Positions 29,483 to 40,730 are shown, counted from the first letter of the stretch. The stretch: 64,000 nt of DNA from Dongshaea marina (GCF_003072645.1 NZ_CP028897.1:1191658-1255657), one strand, 5' to 3'. Program-made: numbers and translations. Notes: generated by a model not told the origin, from the letters alone.

Positions 29483-31837
29483 TAAGAAAAAAGCCCCGGT
29501 AAAACGAACCAAGGCTAAGGCAGCCCCGAAAAAGAGTTCTCGCCGCTCAGGCAAGGGGAAGAAAGGTAAGGGGAAGAATCCACGCAGTTTTAAGCGCCGC
29601 TTCTGGATGACCTGTCTGAAGTTAGCTGTGGTCGGGATCGCGGCGCTGGTGATCTATGGCATTTACCTGGACGGGCAGATTCGCCAGCGTTTTGATGGCG
29701 AAAAGTGGCAGTTACCGGCCCAGGTCTACAGCCGGGGGCTTGAGCTCTATCCGGGACAAAAGCTCAGTGTCCCACAGATGCTCAGGGAGCTTAAGCTTCT
29801 CAACTACCGTAAGGTTCGCACCCCGATGCGTCCCGGCGAATTCTCCGCATCCAGTACCCGGATTGAATTGTACCGGCGTCCCTTTACTTTTCCCGATGGC
29901 TATGAGCCGGGTCGGCGCTTGTTGCTGAGCTTTGATAATGATGAGTTATCGGCCATTCAGGACCCTAACAGCGGATCCCAGGTTGGCTATGCGCGATTGG
30001 ATCCTGTGCTGCTGGCGCGGATCACCTTTGGTGAGCTTCAGGATCGGATCATGGTGCGCTTTAAACAGGTTCCCCCCATGTTAGTGAAAACCCTGCTAGC
30101 GGTGGAGGATCGAGACTTCTACCAGCATGGTGGGATCTCCCCCGAAGCGATCGCCCGGGCATTTTTGGCCAACCTCAGGGCCGGGCATACGGTGCAGGGG
30201 GGAGCACCCTGACCCAGCAGGTGGTTAAAAACTTCTTCCTGACCCGCCAGCGCAGCCTGTGGCGTAAATTTAATGAAGCCTACATGGCGGTATTGCTGGA
30301 GCACAGGTATAGCAAGGATGAGATCCTCGAGAGCTACCTCAATGAGGTTTACCTCGGGCAGAACTATGCACGTGGTGTCTATGGGTTTGGCCTGGCGTCC
30401 TACTTTTATTTTGGTCGCCCCCTGAGTGAGCTTGAGGTGCAGCAGATCGCGCTGCTGGTGGGATTGGTCAAAGGCCCTTCCTACTATGATCCCTGGCGTA
30501 ATCCCAAGCGGGCGATTCACCGCAGGGATCTGGTGTTGCGTCTTTTGACCGAGCAGGGCGATCTGACCCCAGCTCAGTATAAGGCGGCGGTCGCCAAGCC
30601 TCTGGGGGTGATCGAGCGGGGTAAGATGGCGTTCTCCAAGACCCCGGGCTTTATCGATCTGGTCAAAGATGAGCTTTATAAATCTCTTGGGGATCGCTTC
30701 AAGGACAGCTCAGGATTGCGGGTATTTACCAGCTTGGATCCCATCGCCCAACATTCGGCCGAGCAGGCGGTGAGCAGCAAGATCAAGGCTCTGGAGAAGG
30801 CCCGGGGTCTTAAGAACCTGCAGGCAGCCATGGTGGTGAGTGATTGGCGGCGCGCCGAAGTGACGGCTGTGGTTGGGGGGCGTGATCCTCACTATGCCGG
30901 GTTTAACCGGGCACTGGATGCTCGCCGCCCCATAGGATCATTGATCAAACCTCTGGTGTATGCGACTGCACTGGAGAACGGTTATCGGTTATCTTCTCCC
31001 CTGCAGGATGAGCCCTTGGTGCTCAAGAGCAGCAGTGGGGGAGAGTGGCGTCCGCGAAATTATGATCGCAAGTTCCGTGGGCAGGTGCTGCTTTACGAGG
31101 CGCTGGCAAAGTCGCTGAATGTGCCCACGGTACGTTTGGGGATGGCGGTTGGAGTCAATAAGCTGGTGGATGTTTTGCACCAGCTTGGTGTTGAGCATTC
31201 GATCAACCCCTATCCATCCCTGCTGCTGGGTTCTTTGCCCCTGTCACCCCTTGAGATGAACCAGCTTTACCAGCCATTGCTGACCGGTGGCCTGTATCAG
31301 CCGCTGTCGGCCCTGAGGGAGGTGACCGACCGTAAGGGGAATGTGGTCTGGCAGCGCCATGATATTACCAAGCGGATCTTCTCTCCCCAGGTCTCCTTCC
31401 TGGATCTCTACAATATGACTGAGGTGATCAAAGAGGGAACGGGGCGTTATCTCAAGTGGCGTTTTCCTGGCAAGCGGCTGGCGGGGAAGACCGGGACCTC
31501 GGATAAGCTTCGAGACTCCTGGTTTGCAGGGGCGGATAATCGTGAACTAGTGAGTGTTTGGGTTGGCCATGATGATAATAAGAGTGTCAAGCTGACCGGA
31601 GCTGCGGGAGCGCTGCGTTTGTTTGCCGGTTATTTCAAGCTCAGGGGAGTGAGTTCGCTGGAGCTTAATGTTCCTCAGGGGGTGGAGTGGGCTCAGTTCT
31701 CTAAGGTGACCGGTGCCCATGTGGCTGCAGGCTGCTCGGACTCGGTGCGTTTGCCGGTGCGTAGCAGTAAGCTGGAGCCGGAAGTCAGCTGTGATGGCAG
31801 CTCGGCCCGCAGCTGGTGGAATAAGCTGTTTGGCTAA
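29472..31837 (+). CDS. mrcB: Penicillin-binding protein 1B, frameshifted
   Basis: About 788 aa with one G added to the run at 30197-30202, restoring VQGGSTLTQQVVKNFF. Bifunctional peptidoglycan synthase. A basic cytoplasmic tail (KKKAPVKRTKAK) and one membrane anchor (LAVVGIAALVIYGIYL) come first, then a UB2H-type region. The GT51 domain has VEDRDFYQHGG with catalytic Glu and EILESYLNEVYLGQ; the transpeptidase has GSLIKP (nucleophile Ser), SLN and KTGTS. GTG start inside the hrpB end. The partner lipoprotein LpoB is not in the window. Confidence 0.94.
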
Positions 31838-31866
31838 CGGGCCATTCCCCGGTTTCTCGCTATAGA

Positions 31867-31893
31867 AACAGCCGCCAGTAGGCGGCTGTTTTT
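31867..31893 (+). terminator. Rho-independent terminator after mrcB
   Basis: AACAGCCGCC-AGTA-GGCGGCTGTT, a perfect 10-bp stem followed by a T run, 30 bp past the mrcB stop. Confidence 0.92.
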
Positions 31894-31985
31894 TATCCTG
31901 CGGATGGCTATCGAATGTGGCTTCGTGACAGGAGCCGGGGGGGCGGCAGCACATTACTTTTGTACCGCCAAAAGTAATCAAAAGC
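31893..31985 (-). repeat. Inverted relative of repeat unit B
   Basis: ATCCTGCGGATGGCT at the left and CACATTACTTTTGTACCGCCAAAAGTAATCAAAA in the middle match the reverse complement of the B units at 519-727 and 981-1192 (CATTACTTTTGTATCGCC... in B1). The palindromic core ATTACTTTT/AAAAGTAAT is kept. It shows that unit B is dispersed in the genome, not just a local duplication. Confidence 0.7.
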
Positions 31986-32053
31986 TGTCTGCGATGTGCT
32001 TCTGGCACAACAGTCCGCAGCTCACAAAGCTGGAATACACTTTTGATCCCGGA

Positions 32054-33631
32054 TTAAAACGACGAAGCTTCAGGCTTGGGGAGCTTAACCCAGGCAACAT
32101 CCCAGCTTGAGCCATCGGGTAAAGCGTATATACCTCCATAGCTATGTTGGCTATCTGAGCACCACTCGCTCACTATGCATTGGTAGACATTCGATTTATC
32201 ACCCACATAGACATAATCCCCCGCCTTATAGGGTGCACTTCCATCGTAGGGGGTTGGGGTGAAATCACCTCGTACCGTGACCCTGCTAAAAGGGCTGCCT
32301 GTCGATTTTTCGAGATTGCTAATCGATTCATTGATCAGAGTGAACATCTGCTGGCGGCTTGCCTTATTGTTTATCTGGAACTTGTTCACCTCTGTGTCAA
32401 TTAGGGCTTTTTGCGCCTGTGCGAACGCAGTCTTCGCCTGGGACTGGGTGATAAGTTGTAATTCTCCACTCGCCGGGTCTTTATAGGAGAGCTGGTCCAT
32501 AACCTTGATAAAGACGCTCCGGATGTTATCCAGAGTAAATTGAATATCATTGGTCACCTTCAGGTTGTACGGGCTCAGATCTTTTCCATAGAGTTGATCG
32601 GCATAGAAAGAGACCTGACGAGTATAGCGATAGTAGGTATCTTTTCCGCGATCTTTATCTTTAGAGCCGATTGCGTCACGGTAATCCATCGGATCCAGGT
32701 TGTAATCATTCAAATGAGCCAGGGCATTGGTATTTTCGCTATCACAAACATCCAGATAGCTTTCCAGTGGAGTGCTATAGGAGCCAGCATTATAGACCAC
32801 ATTCATGACGACATCGGTCAGGCGATCGCCGTTGGTATTGGCCAGGGATGGGTCATTGATATTGTTAAAGCACTGAAGCCATTTCGCCTGATACTTATAC
32901 CAACTATTACTTGCAAGGGTTTGCATCCGGTTAAGATCGTTAAAGTGGTAGAAGGCTGTTGCCATCGGCCCAAAATAGATATCATCCAGTGCGTCAGGAC
33001 CTGTTTTATTAGTTTGAATCAAGTTGTCCTGATCATTAATGCTATAGCCCAGAGTGGTACGCACTGCATCGTAGTTAATTAAACCCAGAGAACCATCATT
33101 AGGATTATTATCGGGAAGGCGCTTGGCATAGTCATTAATTTGATAGGGGCCACCCTGACCCGAGGTCAAATAACTAGTTTTTTTAGATGGATTATTAATG
33201 GCCTGGGTTGCTGCATCCGGATTAAACTCGGTATTAATGACCTCATCACCCAAGCCGCCCTCCTGCAATAACTGTCCTAGTATGCTTCCATAGAGGTAGT
33301 CCTTATTAAATTCCAGTGTGGGGTGCTTTTCATGGAGAAGGTGGCCATACATCACACCTGCTATGAGGTTCGAGATGATGGTGGTATTTGCATACGGGGT
33401 TCCTAAATTAAACAGGTCGATGGATTTTTGATTGTCTGAATAATGGAAAGTGACATGATGAACTATCACATTCTCAGTTGGAATGGGCTGAGTTGTATTC
33501 ACTGTTGCCCCCTTTGTTGCAAAGTCAAGTGTTTGATTTTCTTGGGTAGCCTGAGCACTTAAGGCAGAGGTGATACAGGCGAGACTCACCAGTGTCGGTA
33601 ATAATAAACGCATTTGAATGATTCCTTTCAA
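32054..33631 (-). CDS. Secreted protein with C-terminal CBM5/12-type chitin-binding module
   Basis: 525 aa. The signal peptide is RLLLPTLVSLACITSALSAQA (the ATG at residue 7, IIQM-R, is the likelier start). The C-terminal 50 residues (YKAGDYVYVGDKSNVYQCI...WDVAWVKL) have the aromatic pattern of a family 5/12 carbohydrate-binding module, with a Tyr/Trp-rich binding face. The main domain (about 90-460) is not firmly recognised; EGGLGDEVINTEFNP and SGQGGPYQINDYAKRL recall lysozyme- or transglycosylase-like active-site regions. It probably acts outside the cell on chitin or peptidoglycan. Monocistronic. Confidence 0.72.
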   Translation of the reverse strand: MKGIIQMRLLLPTLVSLACITSALSAQATQENQTLDFATKGATVNTTQPIPTENVIVHHVTFHYSDNQKSIDLFNLGTPYANTTIISNLIAGVMYGHLLHEKHPTLEFNKDYLYGSILGQLLQEGGLGDEVINTEFNPDAATQAINNPSKKTSYLTSGQGGPYQINDYAKRLPDNNPNDGSLGLINYDAVRTTLGYSINDQDNLIQTNKTGPDALDDIYFGPMATAFYHFNDLNRMQTLASNSWYKYQAKWLQCFNNINDPSLANTNGDRLTDVVMNVVYNAGSYSTPLESYLDVCDSENTNALAHLNDYNLDPMDYRDAIGSKDKDRGKDTYYRYTRQVSFYADQLYGKDLSPYNLKVTNDIQFTLDNIRSVFIKVMDQLSYKDPASGELQLITQSQAKTAFAQAQKALIDTEVNKFQINNKASRQQMFTLINESISNLEKSTGSPFSRVTVRGDFTPTPYDGSAPYKAGDYVYVGDKSNVYQCIVSEWCSDSQHSYGGIYALPDGSSWDVAWVKLPKPEASSF

Positions 33632-34311
33632 AATATAATGCCATACGAGGGTTAACCAGAATGGACAAGCCCCATGTCAGATATAATGTGGTTAGAGTTT
33701 AAATTCGCACCTATAGAAAATTCACCTTGCGAATTAAGTGTTATTATTCTGTCGCACTCAGATTAAATCAATAGGGCTTGAGTTTAATTTAAGGATAGTG
33801 TGACTCATGTCAAATATATGGGAAAACCATAATTAATCTACAGTGTTGTTGTTTTTCCTCTATGGAAACATTCCCATAGATAGATACTTTCAATTTAATT
33901 GTATTTATTTTTAATGTGGTTCATCTATTATTATCAGGTTATTTTTATTGGATGATTTGGTTTATCTTTATGAGGTAATGTGGTGGATTAAAATATATCT
34001 TAATCTCCTAGTCTGTATTTTGATGAGTCACATATTAAAATTAATCTATTTAAGATTAAATAACTGTCCCAAGTAGTGGAACACTTGGGCAGCTGTTGAA
34101 GTGTGAATAAGCAGACCCTGTACGTCATGGATGACGTGGTGGAGCTTCCATGGATGGATTCATAGCGTGTCTGCGGTCACACATCAACAGATGTAGCGGT
34201 AATAGGGTCAGCTATTTAAAGCAATCTGTATTTCAGTAGGCAGCATAGCTTTTGAAACTCCGGGACAGCAACAAGCCATTGCTGCTGCGGTCCCGAATAC
34301 CATTTTGCTTG
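33632..34311. other. AT-rich intergenic region without a gene
   Basis: 680 bp. The left two thirds are very AT-rich and would hold the promoter of the secreted-protein gene. On the right are small palindromes: CCCAAG-N10-CTTGGG near 34069-34094 and ACGTCATGGATGACGT near 34121, the latter sharing a CATGGATG centre with the 98-bp dispersed element. No open frame with a credible start was seen. Confidence 0.55.
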
Positions 34312-34653
34312 TTATTTGTACTTCAATCCGGATCGCCTGAGCCATCCCCAGAGCGTGGAGATACCAACCTTCACCTGATAACTCTTTTGCAATCGTGCCT
34401 GTAGTTCGTAAAGGGTGATATCCGGCTGCTGTTGAATGAGGGCTGACAGGTAGTCATGATACTTGTCAAACTGAGAGCGTCGGTGTCCTCCCTGTTGGCG
34501 GGCTGACCACTCTCCGGTTTTAGCACGCCTTATCCACTTGACTGCCGCCGAGTGGCTGACTCCAAACCTGCGGGCTGCATCTGCTGCAGAGCTACCCCTT
34601 AGTCCGGCCTGGATGACTCTGTCCCGAAGATCCTGACTGAATGCTTTAGGCAT
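34312..34653 (-). CDS. IS630-type transposase OrfA-like remnant
   Basis: 113 aa with an N-terminal helix-turn-helix (FSQDLRDRVIQAGLRGSSAADAARRFGVSHSAAVKWIRR), a basic linker, and a second winged-helix part ending STLWGWLRRSGLKYK. This is the DNA-binding half of IS630-family transposases. The downstream DDE half is absent and no terminal inverted repeats were found, so the element is a decayed remnant. A stand-alone regulatory use cannot be excluded. Confidence 0.8.
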   Translation of the reverse strand: MPKAFSQDLRDRVIQAGLRGSSAADAARRFGVSHSAAVKWIRRAKTGEWSARQQGGHRRSQFDKYHDYLSALIQQQPDITLYELQARLQKSYQVKVGISTLWGWLRRSGLKYK

Positions 34654-34936
34654 TAATCCTTCCTTTGGTAAAGCTTCTAGGGTCTCACAAATAGGTTAGA
34701 GTTAAACTCAAATGAGTCTAATTATCCTGAAAATCTTTCAAAAATTTGAGGTCTGTTGGCCATCGATGTTTTCGAGGTGAGATACCAGGCTTGTCCAGGG
34801 TAAGGGGCAGGATAGGTTAGCTGTGTACTGGGAGGCTGATTGCCGATACATAGAACCTGGAGCAAGGGCATGCTCTGGGAGATGTGCCTTCGCATCAGCT
34901 TGCTCAGGCACATGAGTTCTTACAGAGATTTTTAGA

Positions 34937-35598
34937 TCACATCGGCTTGAGGTTGGGAGAAATGATGAGCTCAGCCTCGGTAAGGGCCTGGATCTCCTCA
35001 ATGCTGGTATCAGGGGCGATCTCAATGAGATGCATCCTTTCATCAATGATCTCAATCACTCCAAGTTCGGTGATCACTAGGTTGACCTGGCGGGCCGCGG
35101 TCAGGGGCAGGGTACAGTGCTTGAGGAGTTTTACCTTGCCCCGGGCACAATGCTCCATGGCAACGATCACCTTTCGGGCTCCAACCACCAGATCCATGGC
35201 TCCCCCATGCCCGGGACCATCTTCCCCGGAATGATCCAGTTTGCCAGGTTGCCATGCTGATCCACTTCCAGAGCGCCGAGCACGGTCACATCCACATGAC
35301 CGCCACGAATAATCGCGAACGAATCGGCGCTGTTAAAAAAGCTGGCTCCCTGCCTGGCCGTGATCGGCTGACCTCCGGCATTGACTATGTGTTCATCGAC
35401 ATCCTCTCCCTCGGCGAGGGCATCGATGCCCAGCAGACCATTTTCAGATTGCAGCAGGATCTGGATACAGCTATCAACCTCATCGGCCACCAGGGCAGGC
35501 AGACCGATTCCAAGGTTTACTATGTCACCATCGTGGAGTTCTTTGGCCACTCGCTTTGCGATGCGCCGACGTATGAGTTGTTTATCTACTGCAGTCAT
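34937..35598 (-). CDS. atoA: Acetoacetate/3-oxoacid CoA-transferase beta subunit, frameshifted
   Basis: About 220 aa with one C added to the plus-strand run at 35202-35206, restoring MVPGMGGAMDLVVGARKVIV. Beta subunit of the heteromeric transferase that moves CoA onto acetoacetate. The catalytic Glu lies in the LQSENGLLGI segment. The start codon overlaps the alpha-subunit stop (ATGA). It lies next to the tyrosine-degradation genes, whose end product is acetoacetate. Confidence 0.9.
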
Positions 35599-36250
35599 AG
35601 CTCCTCTCCCTGATAGATGTGGTCGACATAGAGCCCCGGAGTGTGAACCGCTTCAGCCTGGATCCCCCCGTTTCAACTAACTCGCCCGCCTCGACAATGA
35701 CCTTGTTGGCTGCGGTTGCCATCAGGGGATTAAAGTTCTGAGTGGTCCCCCGGTAAAACACGTTCCCACAGGGATCGACCTGGCTTCCCTTGATAAGAGC
35801 CAGGTCGGCAAAAAGAGGCGTCTCCAGAAGGTACTCTTTTCCCTCAACTCGCAGAGTCTGTTTTGATTCGGCGACCAGGGTGCCAAGTCCGGTCGGAGTG
35901 AGAAATCCACCTAAGCCGGCTCCGGCGCAGCGGATCCGCTCGGCCAGGGTTCCCTGGGGAACCAGTTCAACATGGAGCTCTTCGCTGTTCATCTGTCGCC
36001 CGGTTTCCGGATTCAGACCTATGTGAGAGGCGATGAGCCGGCTCACCCGCTTGGCGCTGATGAGTCGCCCCGATCCGATCTGTTCAAAGGCGGTATCCGT
36101 GCTGATCAGGGTGATCTCCCGGACTTTGGATTCGAGCAACAGATCGATCAGACCTTCCGGGGCGCCATTGCCCATGAAGCCACCGATCATCACCGTCATA
36201 CCATCTTTGAAACAGGAGAATAGCTGCTCCTTATCGATTTGCTTATTCAT
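35595..36250 (-). CDS. atoD: Acetoacetate/3-oxoacid CoA-transferase alpha subunit, frameshifted
   Basis: About 219 aa with one C added to the run at 35664-35669, which restores an ending ETGGIQAEAVHTPGLYVDHIYQGEEL and the stop that overlaps the beta start. The N-terminus has TVMIGGFMGNGAPEGLIDLLLES, the CoA-binding Gly-rich segment, and later GLGGFLTPTGLGT. The start at 36250 is set by overlap with the thiolase stop (ATGA); longer frames run into the thiolase gene. Middle gene of a three-gene operon. Confidence 0.9.
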
Positions 36251-37467
36251 TGCACCTCCGGGGGACAGCGTTTGATGATGAGAGCAACTCCCATTCCACC
36301 GCCGATACACAGGGAGGCGAGGCCATAATCGAGTTGGTTACGATGCAGCTGATAGACCAAAGTGGTCAGGATCCGATTACCGGACGATCCCAGGGGGTGA
36401 CCCAGGGCAATGGCACCCCCGCTCAGATTGGTTCGCTCGAGGAGCCATTTTTCTTCGACCCCATGCTGCTCACTTAACTGCCTGATCACCCCGAGGGATT
36501 GGGCCGCAAATGCTTCGTTGAGCTCGAAGCAGTCGATCTCGTCGAGTTTGAGCCCGCTTTTTTCCAATGCCTTATGAATGGCAGGAACCGGACCGAGTCC
36601 CATGAGTTTGGGTGAGACACCCGCCTGGGCATAGCCCACCACCTCCGCCAGGGGAGTGAGCCCCTGCTGTCGGGTGGCGGTTTCAGAGGCCAGCACTATG
36701 GCGGAGGCACCATCACTGATAACCGAGGCATTGCCCGCGGTGATACTTCCATCCTCTTCAAAGGCGGGTCTTAGGGATTGAAGCGCCTGGAAGGTGGTTT
36801 GGGTCCTGGGTGCCTCATCGGTGGTTATCGTATGCAGCTTACGCCGGGCAGTGTAGGAAACGCTTGCCAGCTCTTGTGAAAAGTGTCCTGCCTCAATGGC
36901 GATGGCGGCTTTTTGCTGGCTTAGCAGGGCAAATCGGTCTTGCTCTGCCCGGCTTATTTGGAGTTCCCGGGCGATATTTTCTGCGGTGACTCCCATATGG
37001 TATTGATTGAACACATCGGTCAGGCCATCTTTTAACAGGCTGTCCAGGGCATTTTGGTGGCCCAGGCGAACGCCGCTGCGGATCGCAGGGCTCAGGATGA
37101 AGGGCGCCTGGGACATGCTTTCCATGCCGGCGGTGATGACCCGCTCGGCTTGTCCGCACTGGATATGGCCTGCTCCATCCATGACGGCCTTTAACCCGCT
37201 TCCGCATACCATGTTGAGGCTGTAGCTTGGAGTTTGTTCGGGGATCCCGGCGGCCATGGCTGCCTGCCGGGCAGGCCCCATGCCACTGCCGGCACTCAGC
37301 ACGTGTCCGGCAATGACTTCATCAATACTTTGGGGATTAAGGCCACTTTGGGAGAGCGCCTCCTTAATGGCGACCGCTGCGAGCTCTGCTGCGCTTGGTG
37401 AGGAGAGGGCGCCGTTGAAGTTGCCCATGGGGGTGCGTTTGGCCCCCAGGATATAAACCTTTTCCAT
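36247..37467 (-). CDS. atoB: Acetyl-CoA C-acetyltransferase (thiolase)
   Basis: 406 aa. Cleaves acetoacetyl-CoA to two acetyl-CoA. The nucleophile Cys is in NMVCGSGLKAVMDG (near 88-92), with the catalytic His in GGAIALGHPLGSSGNRI and the second Cys in CIGGGMGVALI. Length is typical. It is translationally coupled to the CoA-transferase genes. Together the three genes activate and split the acetoacetate released by homogentisate breakdown. Confidence 0.95.
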   Translation of the reverse strand: MEKVYILGAKRTPMGNFNGALSSPSAAELAAVAIKEALSQSGLNPQSIDEVIAGHVLSAGSGMGPARQAAMAAGIPEQTPSYSLNMVCGSGLKAVMDGAGHIQCGQAERVITAGMESMSQAPFILSPAIRSGVRLGHQNALDSLLKDGLTDVFNQYHMGVTAENIARELQISRAEQDRFALLSQQKAAIAIEAGHFSQELASVSYTARRKLHTITTDEAPRTQTTFQALQSLRPAFEEDGSITAGNASVISDGASAIVLASETATRQQGLTPLAEVVGYAQAGVSPKLMGLGPVPAIHKALEKSGLKLDEIDCFELNEAFAAQSLGVIRQLSEQHGVEEKWLLERTNLSGGAIALGHPLGSSGNRILTTLVYQLHRNQLDYGLASLCIGGGMGVALIIKRCPPEVQ

Positions 37468-37571
37468 CCTGGAATCTCAATGTTAACTAAATGTTAATTC
37501 ATTCTAGGTGGATAGAGTGCGCGCTGTTACCCCTAAAAATTCAAAGTCAGTTCTCAAAAATGCAAAGCACC

Positions 37572-38464
37572 TTATTTGTGCCGGGCGAGTAAGAACTCCT
37601 TGAAGTGGCTGGCGATGGGGAGGCCTTGGCTGGCGGGTGATAGTAAAGATTAAGGCTCCAGTCACTGGTCTCATACTCTGTGAGCAGGGGGATAAGGCTC
37701 CCGCTTTCAATCTCATCTTTGACCAGAAACTTCGGAAGGTAAGCGATGCCGGCTCCCAGCCTGGCGCTTTTCAGCAGCAGATCGCTGTCGTTGACCTCCA
37801 GTGACTTGGGAACCTTGATGATCTGAACCTCATCCTCCTGTTTGAAGATCCACTCATTGCTGCCGGTCAGGGTGCTGGCAAACAGACACTGGTGCTGAGC
37901 TAGCTGCTGCGGCGTCTTGGGAGCCCCACACCGAGCCAGATAGCTTGCAGCGGCGACCATGACAAAGGGCGAGCGCATGATCTCCCTGCGTACCAGGTGA
38001 AGATCTTTCTCCCGATAACCCTGGTAATTGGCATTGGCGCTGATCATCAGATCTGCCTCATCGGCAAGATCCAAGGCCCAGGGGGTGATCTTGAGATTGA
38101 TGAGAACCTGTGGATGATCCATAAGATAGCAACTGACTTTCTCCATCAGGTAGTGGTTTGCATAGACCGGGGTGCAGATGAGGTTGAGTTGGCCTTTGTC
38201 ATGGCTTTGATAGTCCTGCATGGCCCGGCAAAGCTGCTCTGATCTGTCCACCAGGGGAGAGAAGTCATCGAGCAGTTTCTGCCCGGCTGCGGTGGGAGTG
38301 AGTAAGCGGTTGCTACGCCGGCACAGGGACATCCCGAAGTGCTGCTCAAGTTCCCGGAGCCAGCGGCTTCCGGCAGAGACCGACAGCTCAAACTTACGGG
38401 CCGCGGCGGAGATGGAACCGCTGCGGATGGCGCATACAAAAAAAGCCATTTTATCTAACATCAT
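37572..38464 (-). CDS. LysR-family regulator near the acetoacetate genes, frameshifted near its end
   Basis: About 298 aa with one G added to the run at 37617-37620; the corrected end is SPIASHFKEFLLARHK with stop at 37572-37574. The N-terminal helix-turn-helix is SGSISAAARKFELSVSAGSRWLRELEQHFG, followed by a substrate-binding effector domain. It is transcribed toward the thiolase operon (same strand) and behind the second LysR gene. A likely role is control of the acetoacetate genes; the effector is unknown. Confidence 0.9.
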
Positions 38465-38474
38465 GGAGAGACTC

Positions 38475-39352
38475 TTATTGAGTGACGAGCAGCTCGGTGA
38501 TCATCTTGCCCGCTTTTCCCTGGGGACGGTCGTAGGGGTAGACAAGCTGAGGCGTAAAAGAGAAGCGGGAACCGGAGAGGAGGTTCAGCTCGACCAGCTC
38601 GCGGTTTCTTAGCTCCTGCTCTATGAGGTAAAGGGGCATCCAGCCAAATCCCATCCCCATCATCAGCGCCGTTTTCTTGCTCTGAAAACTGTGCATGTAA
38701 AAGACCCGATCTCCGCCAAATTGCAACTCATCGAGCTTTTGCTTGTGCGTATCGCCCGAGTCATGGATGGTGAGCTCGACATGACCCAGCAGCTGCTCCT
38801 GAGTCACTTCGGATAGCCTGGCCAATGGGTGTTCCCGGGAGACGGTTAGTACCACTGTCACCGGGGGAGAGGCAGGGCCTTAAGGTAAGGGGTCGGGTGA
38901 TAATCCTTAACCAGCATCATGTCCGCTTCATCCAGGGTAAAGCGCATCTGGACGCCGCCCAGAGCCTCAACCTTGAGTTGGATTCGGGTTGGCACCTCCT
39001 GATCAGAGAGCCTCTTCAGGGCCCGCATGACGGGCTCCATGGGCAAAGACTCATCGATCACCAGCTCCAGGGTGGGCTCCCAGCCCTGGGTATAGTGTTT
39101 GGCGAGCGCTTCAAGGCGTTTGCTATGGCGGAGTATCCGCTTACTTTCATTCCAGATCGCCCTGCCGGCAGGGGTCAGCCGGGCCCGGTAACTGCTGCGA
39201 TCGAAGATGGGGACATCCAGCTGCTGCTCGAGCTTTTTCATCTGGTAGCTCACGGCTGATTGTGCCTTATGCAGCGCGGTGGCAGCCTTGCCAAAACTAC
39301 CTTCGCGGATCACCAGATCCAGTACTCTGAAGGCCTCGATATCAAAACGCAT
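38475..39352 (-). CDS. LysR-family regulator divergent from hmgA, frameshifted
   Basis: About 292 aa with one G added to the run at 38863-38867, restoring ALPLPPVTVVLTVSREHPLA. Helix-turn-helix: REGSFGKAATALHKAQSAVSYQMKKLEQQLDVPIF. The start at 39352 (MRFDIEAFRVLDLV) fits the family; the upstream 23 residues do not. It is divergent from the homogentisate/HPP genes with a 7-bp dyad between, so it is the likely regulator of tyrosine catabolism. Confidence 0.9.
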
Positions 39353-39428
39353 TTTGCTCTCCCGGCTTAAGGGCGAGGAGTAACAGCCAGAGATCTCCTC
39401 TCGTTCCAGTTTCTCGTACAAAATTCAG

Positions 39429-39451
39429 CTTCATCAAAGAATCAGATGAAG
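39429..39451. promoter_or_regulatory. Dyad between the LysR gene and hmgA, candidate LysR box
   Basis: CTTCATC-N9-GATGAAG is a perfect 7-bp inverted repeat that contains a T-N11-A core, in the 215-bp divergent promoter region. Position and form fit a LysR-type operator. Not proven. Confidence 0.55.
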
Positions 39452-39567
39452 ATATTCAAAACATTATTGTTTTTTTTGTGGGTGTTTGCAATTAGGTTAA
39501 ATGCATAACAAATGATTAACATCTTGGGGCGTGATATGGATGCCCCTGGTCAACCTGGAAACACCCT

Positions 39568-40730
39568 ATGCCCTTTTACGTGAAACAGGGAGAAATTCCC
39601 GGCAAACGTCATATCACCTTTTATAAAGAGGATGGTGAGCTATATCGCGAAGAGCTGTTTTCAACCCATGGCTTTTCCAACATTTACTCCAATAAGTACC
39701 ACCATAATATGCCCACCAAGAGTCTGGCGATGGAGTCCTTCTCCATAGATCACGGGCAGGCCTGGAGCGATGCCCTGGTGCAGAACTACAAGCTCGATAG
39801 CCGGTTGGCCGATAGCGAAGGGAACTTCTTTACTGCGCGCAATAAGCAGTTTTATAACCAGGATCTGGCGATCTACACCGCCCGGGTGACAACGGATACC
39901 GAACAGTTTTATCGAAATGCCTATGCCGATGAGGTGGTGTTTGTTCATGAGGGGGAGGGGACCCTCTATAGCGAATACGGCACGTTGGAGATAAAGCGCT
40001 GGGATTATCTGGTGATCCCGAGGGGACCACCTATCAGCTTAAATTCAACAGCTATGCCAATGTCCGGTTATTGGTGATCGAATCTTTTTCCATGGTGGAG
40101 GTACCAAAGCATTTTCGCAACGAATATGGGCAGATGCTGGAGAGTGCCCCCTATTGCGAGCGGGATATCCGTACCCCAAGCCTGCAACAGGCGACGGTTG
40201 AGCAGGGGGCTTTTCAGCTGGTGCATAAGTTTGGTGACAAATACCAGGTTCAGACTCTGGAGTGGCACCCCTATGATCTGGTGGGCTGGGACGGCTACAG
40301 CTATCCCTGGGCCTTTAATATCGATGACTATGCCCCTCTGGTTGGTAAAATTCACCAGCCCCCCAGTACTCACCTGCTGTTTACCACGCAAAACTTCGTG
40401 ATCTGTAACTTTGTGCCGCGCTTGTATGACTTTCACCCCGAGGCGATCCCGGCTCCCTACTATCACTCCAATATCGACAGTGATGAGGTGCTTTACTACG
40501 TCCATGGTGACTTTATGAGCCGCACCGGGATCGATGCCGGCTACCTGACCCTGCATCAAAAGGGGGTTCCTCATGGCCCTCAGCCCGGAAAGACCGAGGA
40601 GTCGGTCGGGAAAAAAGAGACCCATGAATACGCCGTGATGATCGACACCTTTGCTCCCCTTCAGTTAACCGAGCATGTCAAAAAAAGCATGGTCGCAGAC
40701 TACAACCGATCCTGGCTTGAATCCCAATGA
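39568..40730 (+). CDS. hmgA: Homogentisate 1,2-dioxygenase, frameshifted
   Basis: About 388 aa with one G added to the run at 40022-40025, restoring VIPRGTTYQLKFNSYANVRLL. Fe(II) dioxygenase that opens the homogentisate ring to maleylacetoacetate. The cupin-type segments include ADEVVFVHEGEGTLYSEYG, the iron-site region DSDEVLYYVHGDFMSR, and GVPHGPQPG. The start ATG is the first of the divergent unit. It is followed by hppD after 34 bp. Confidence 0.93.
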
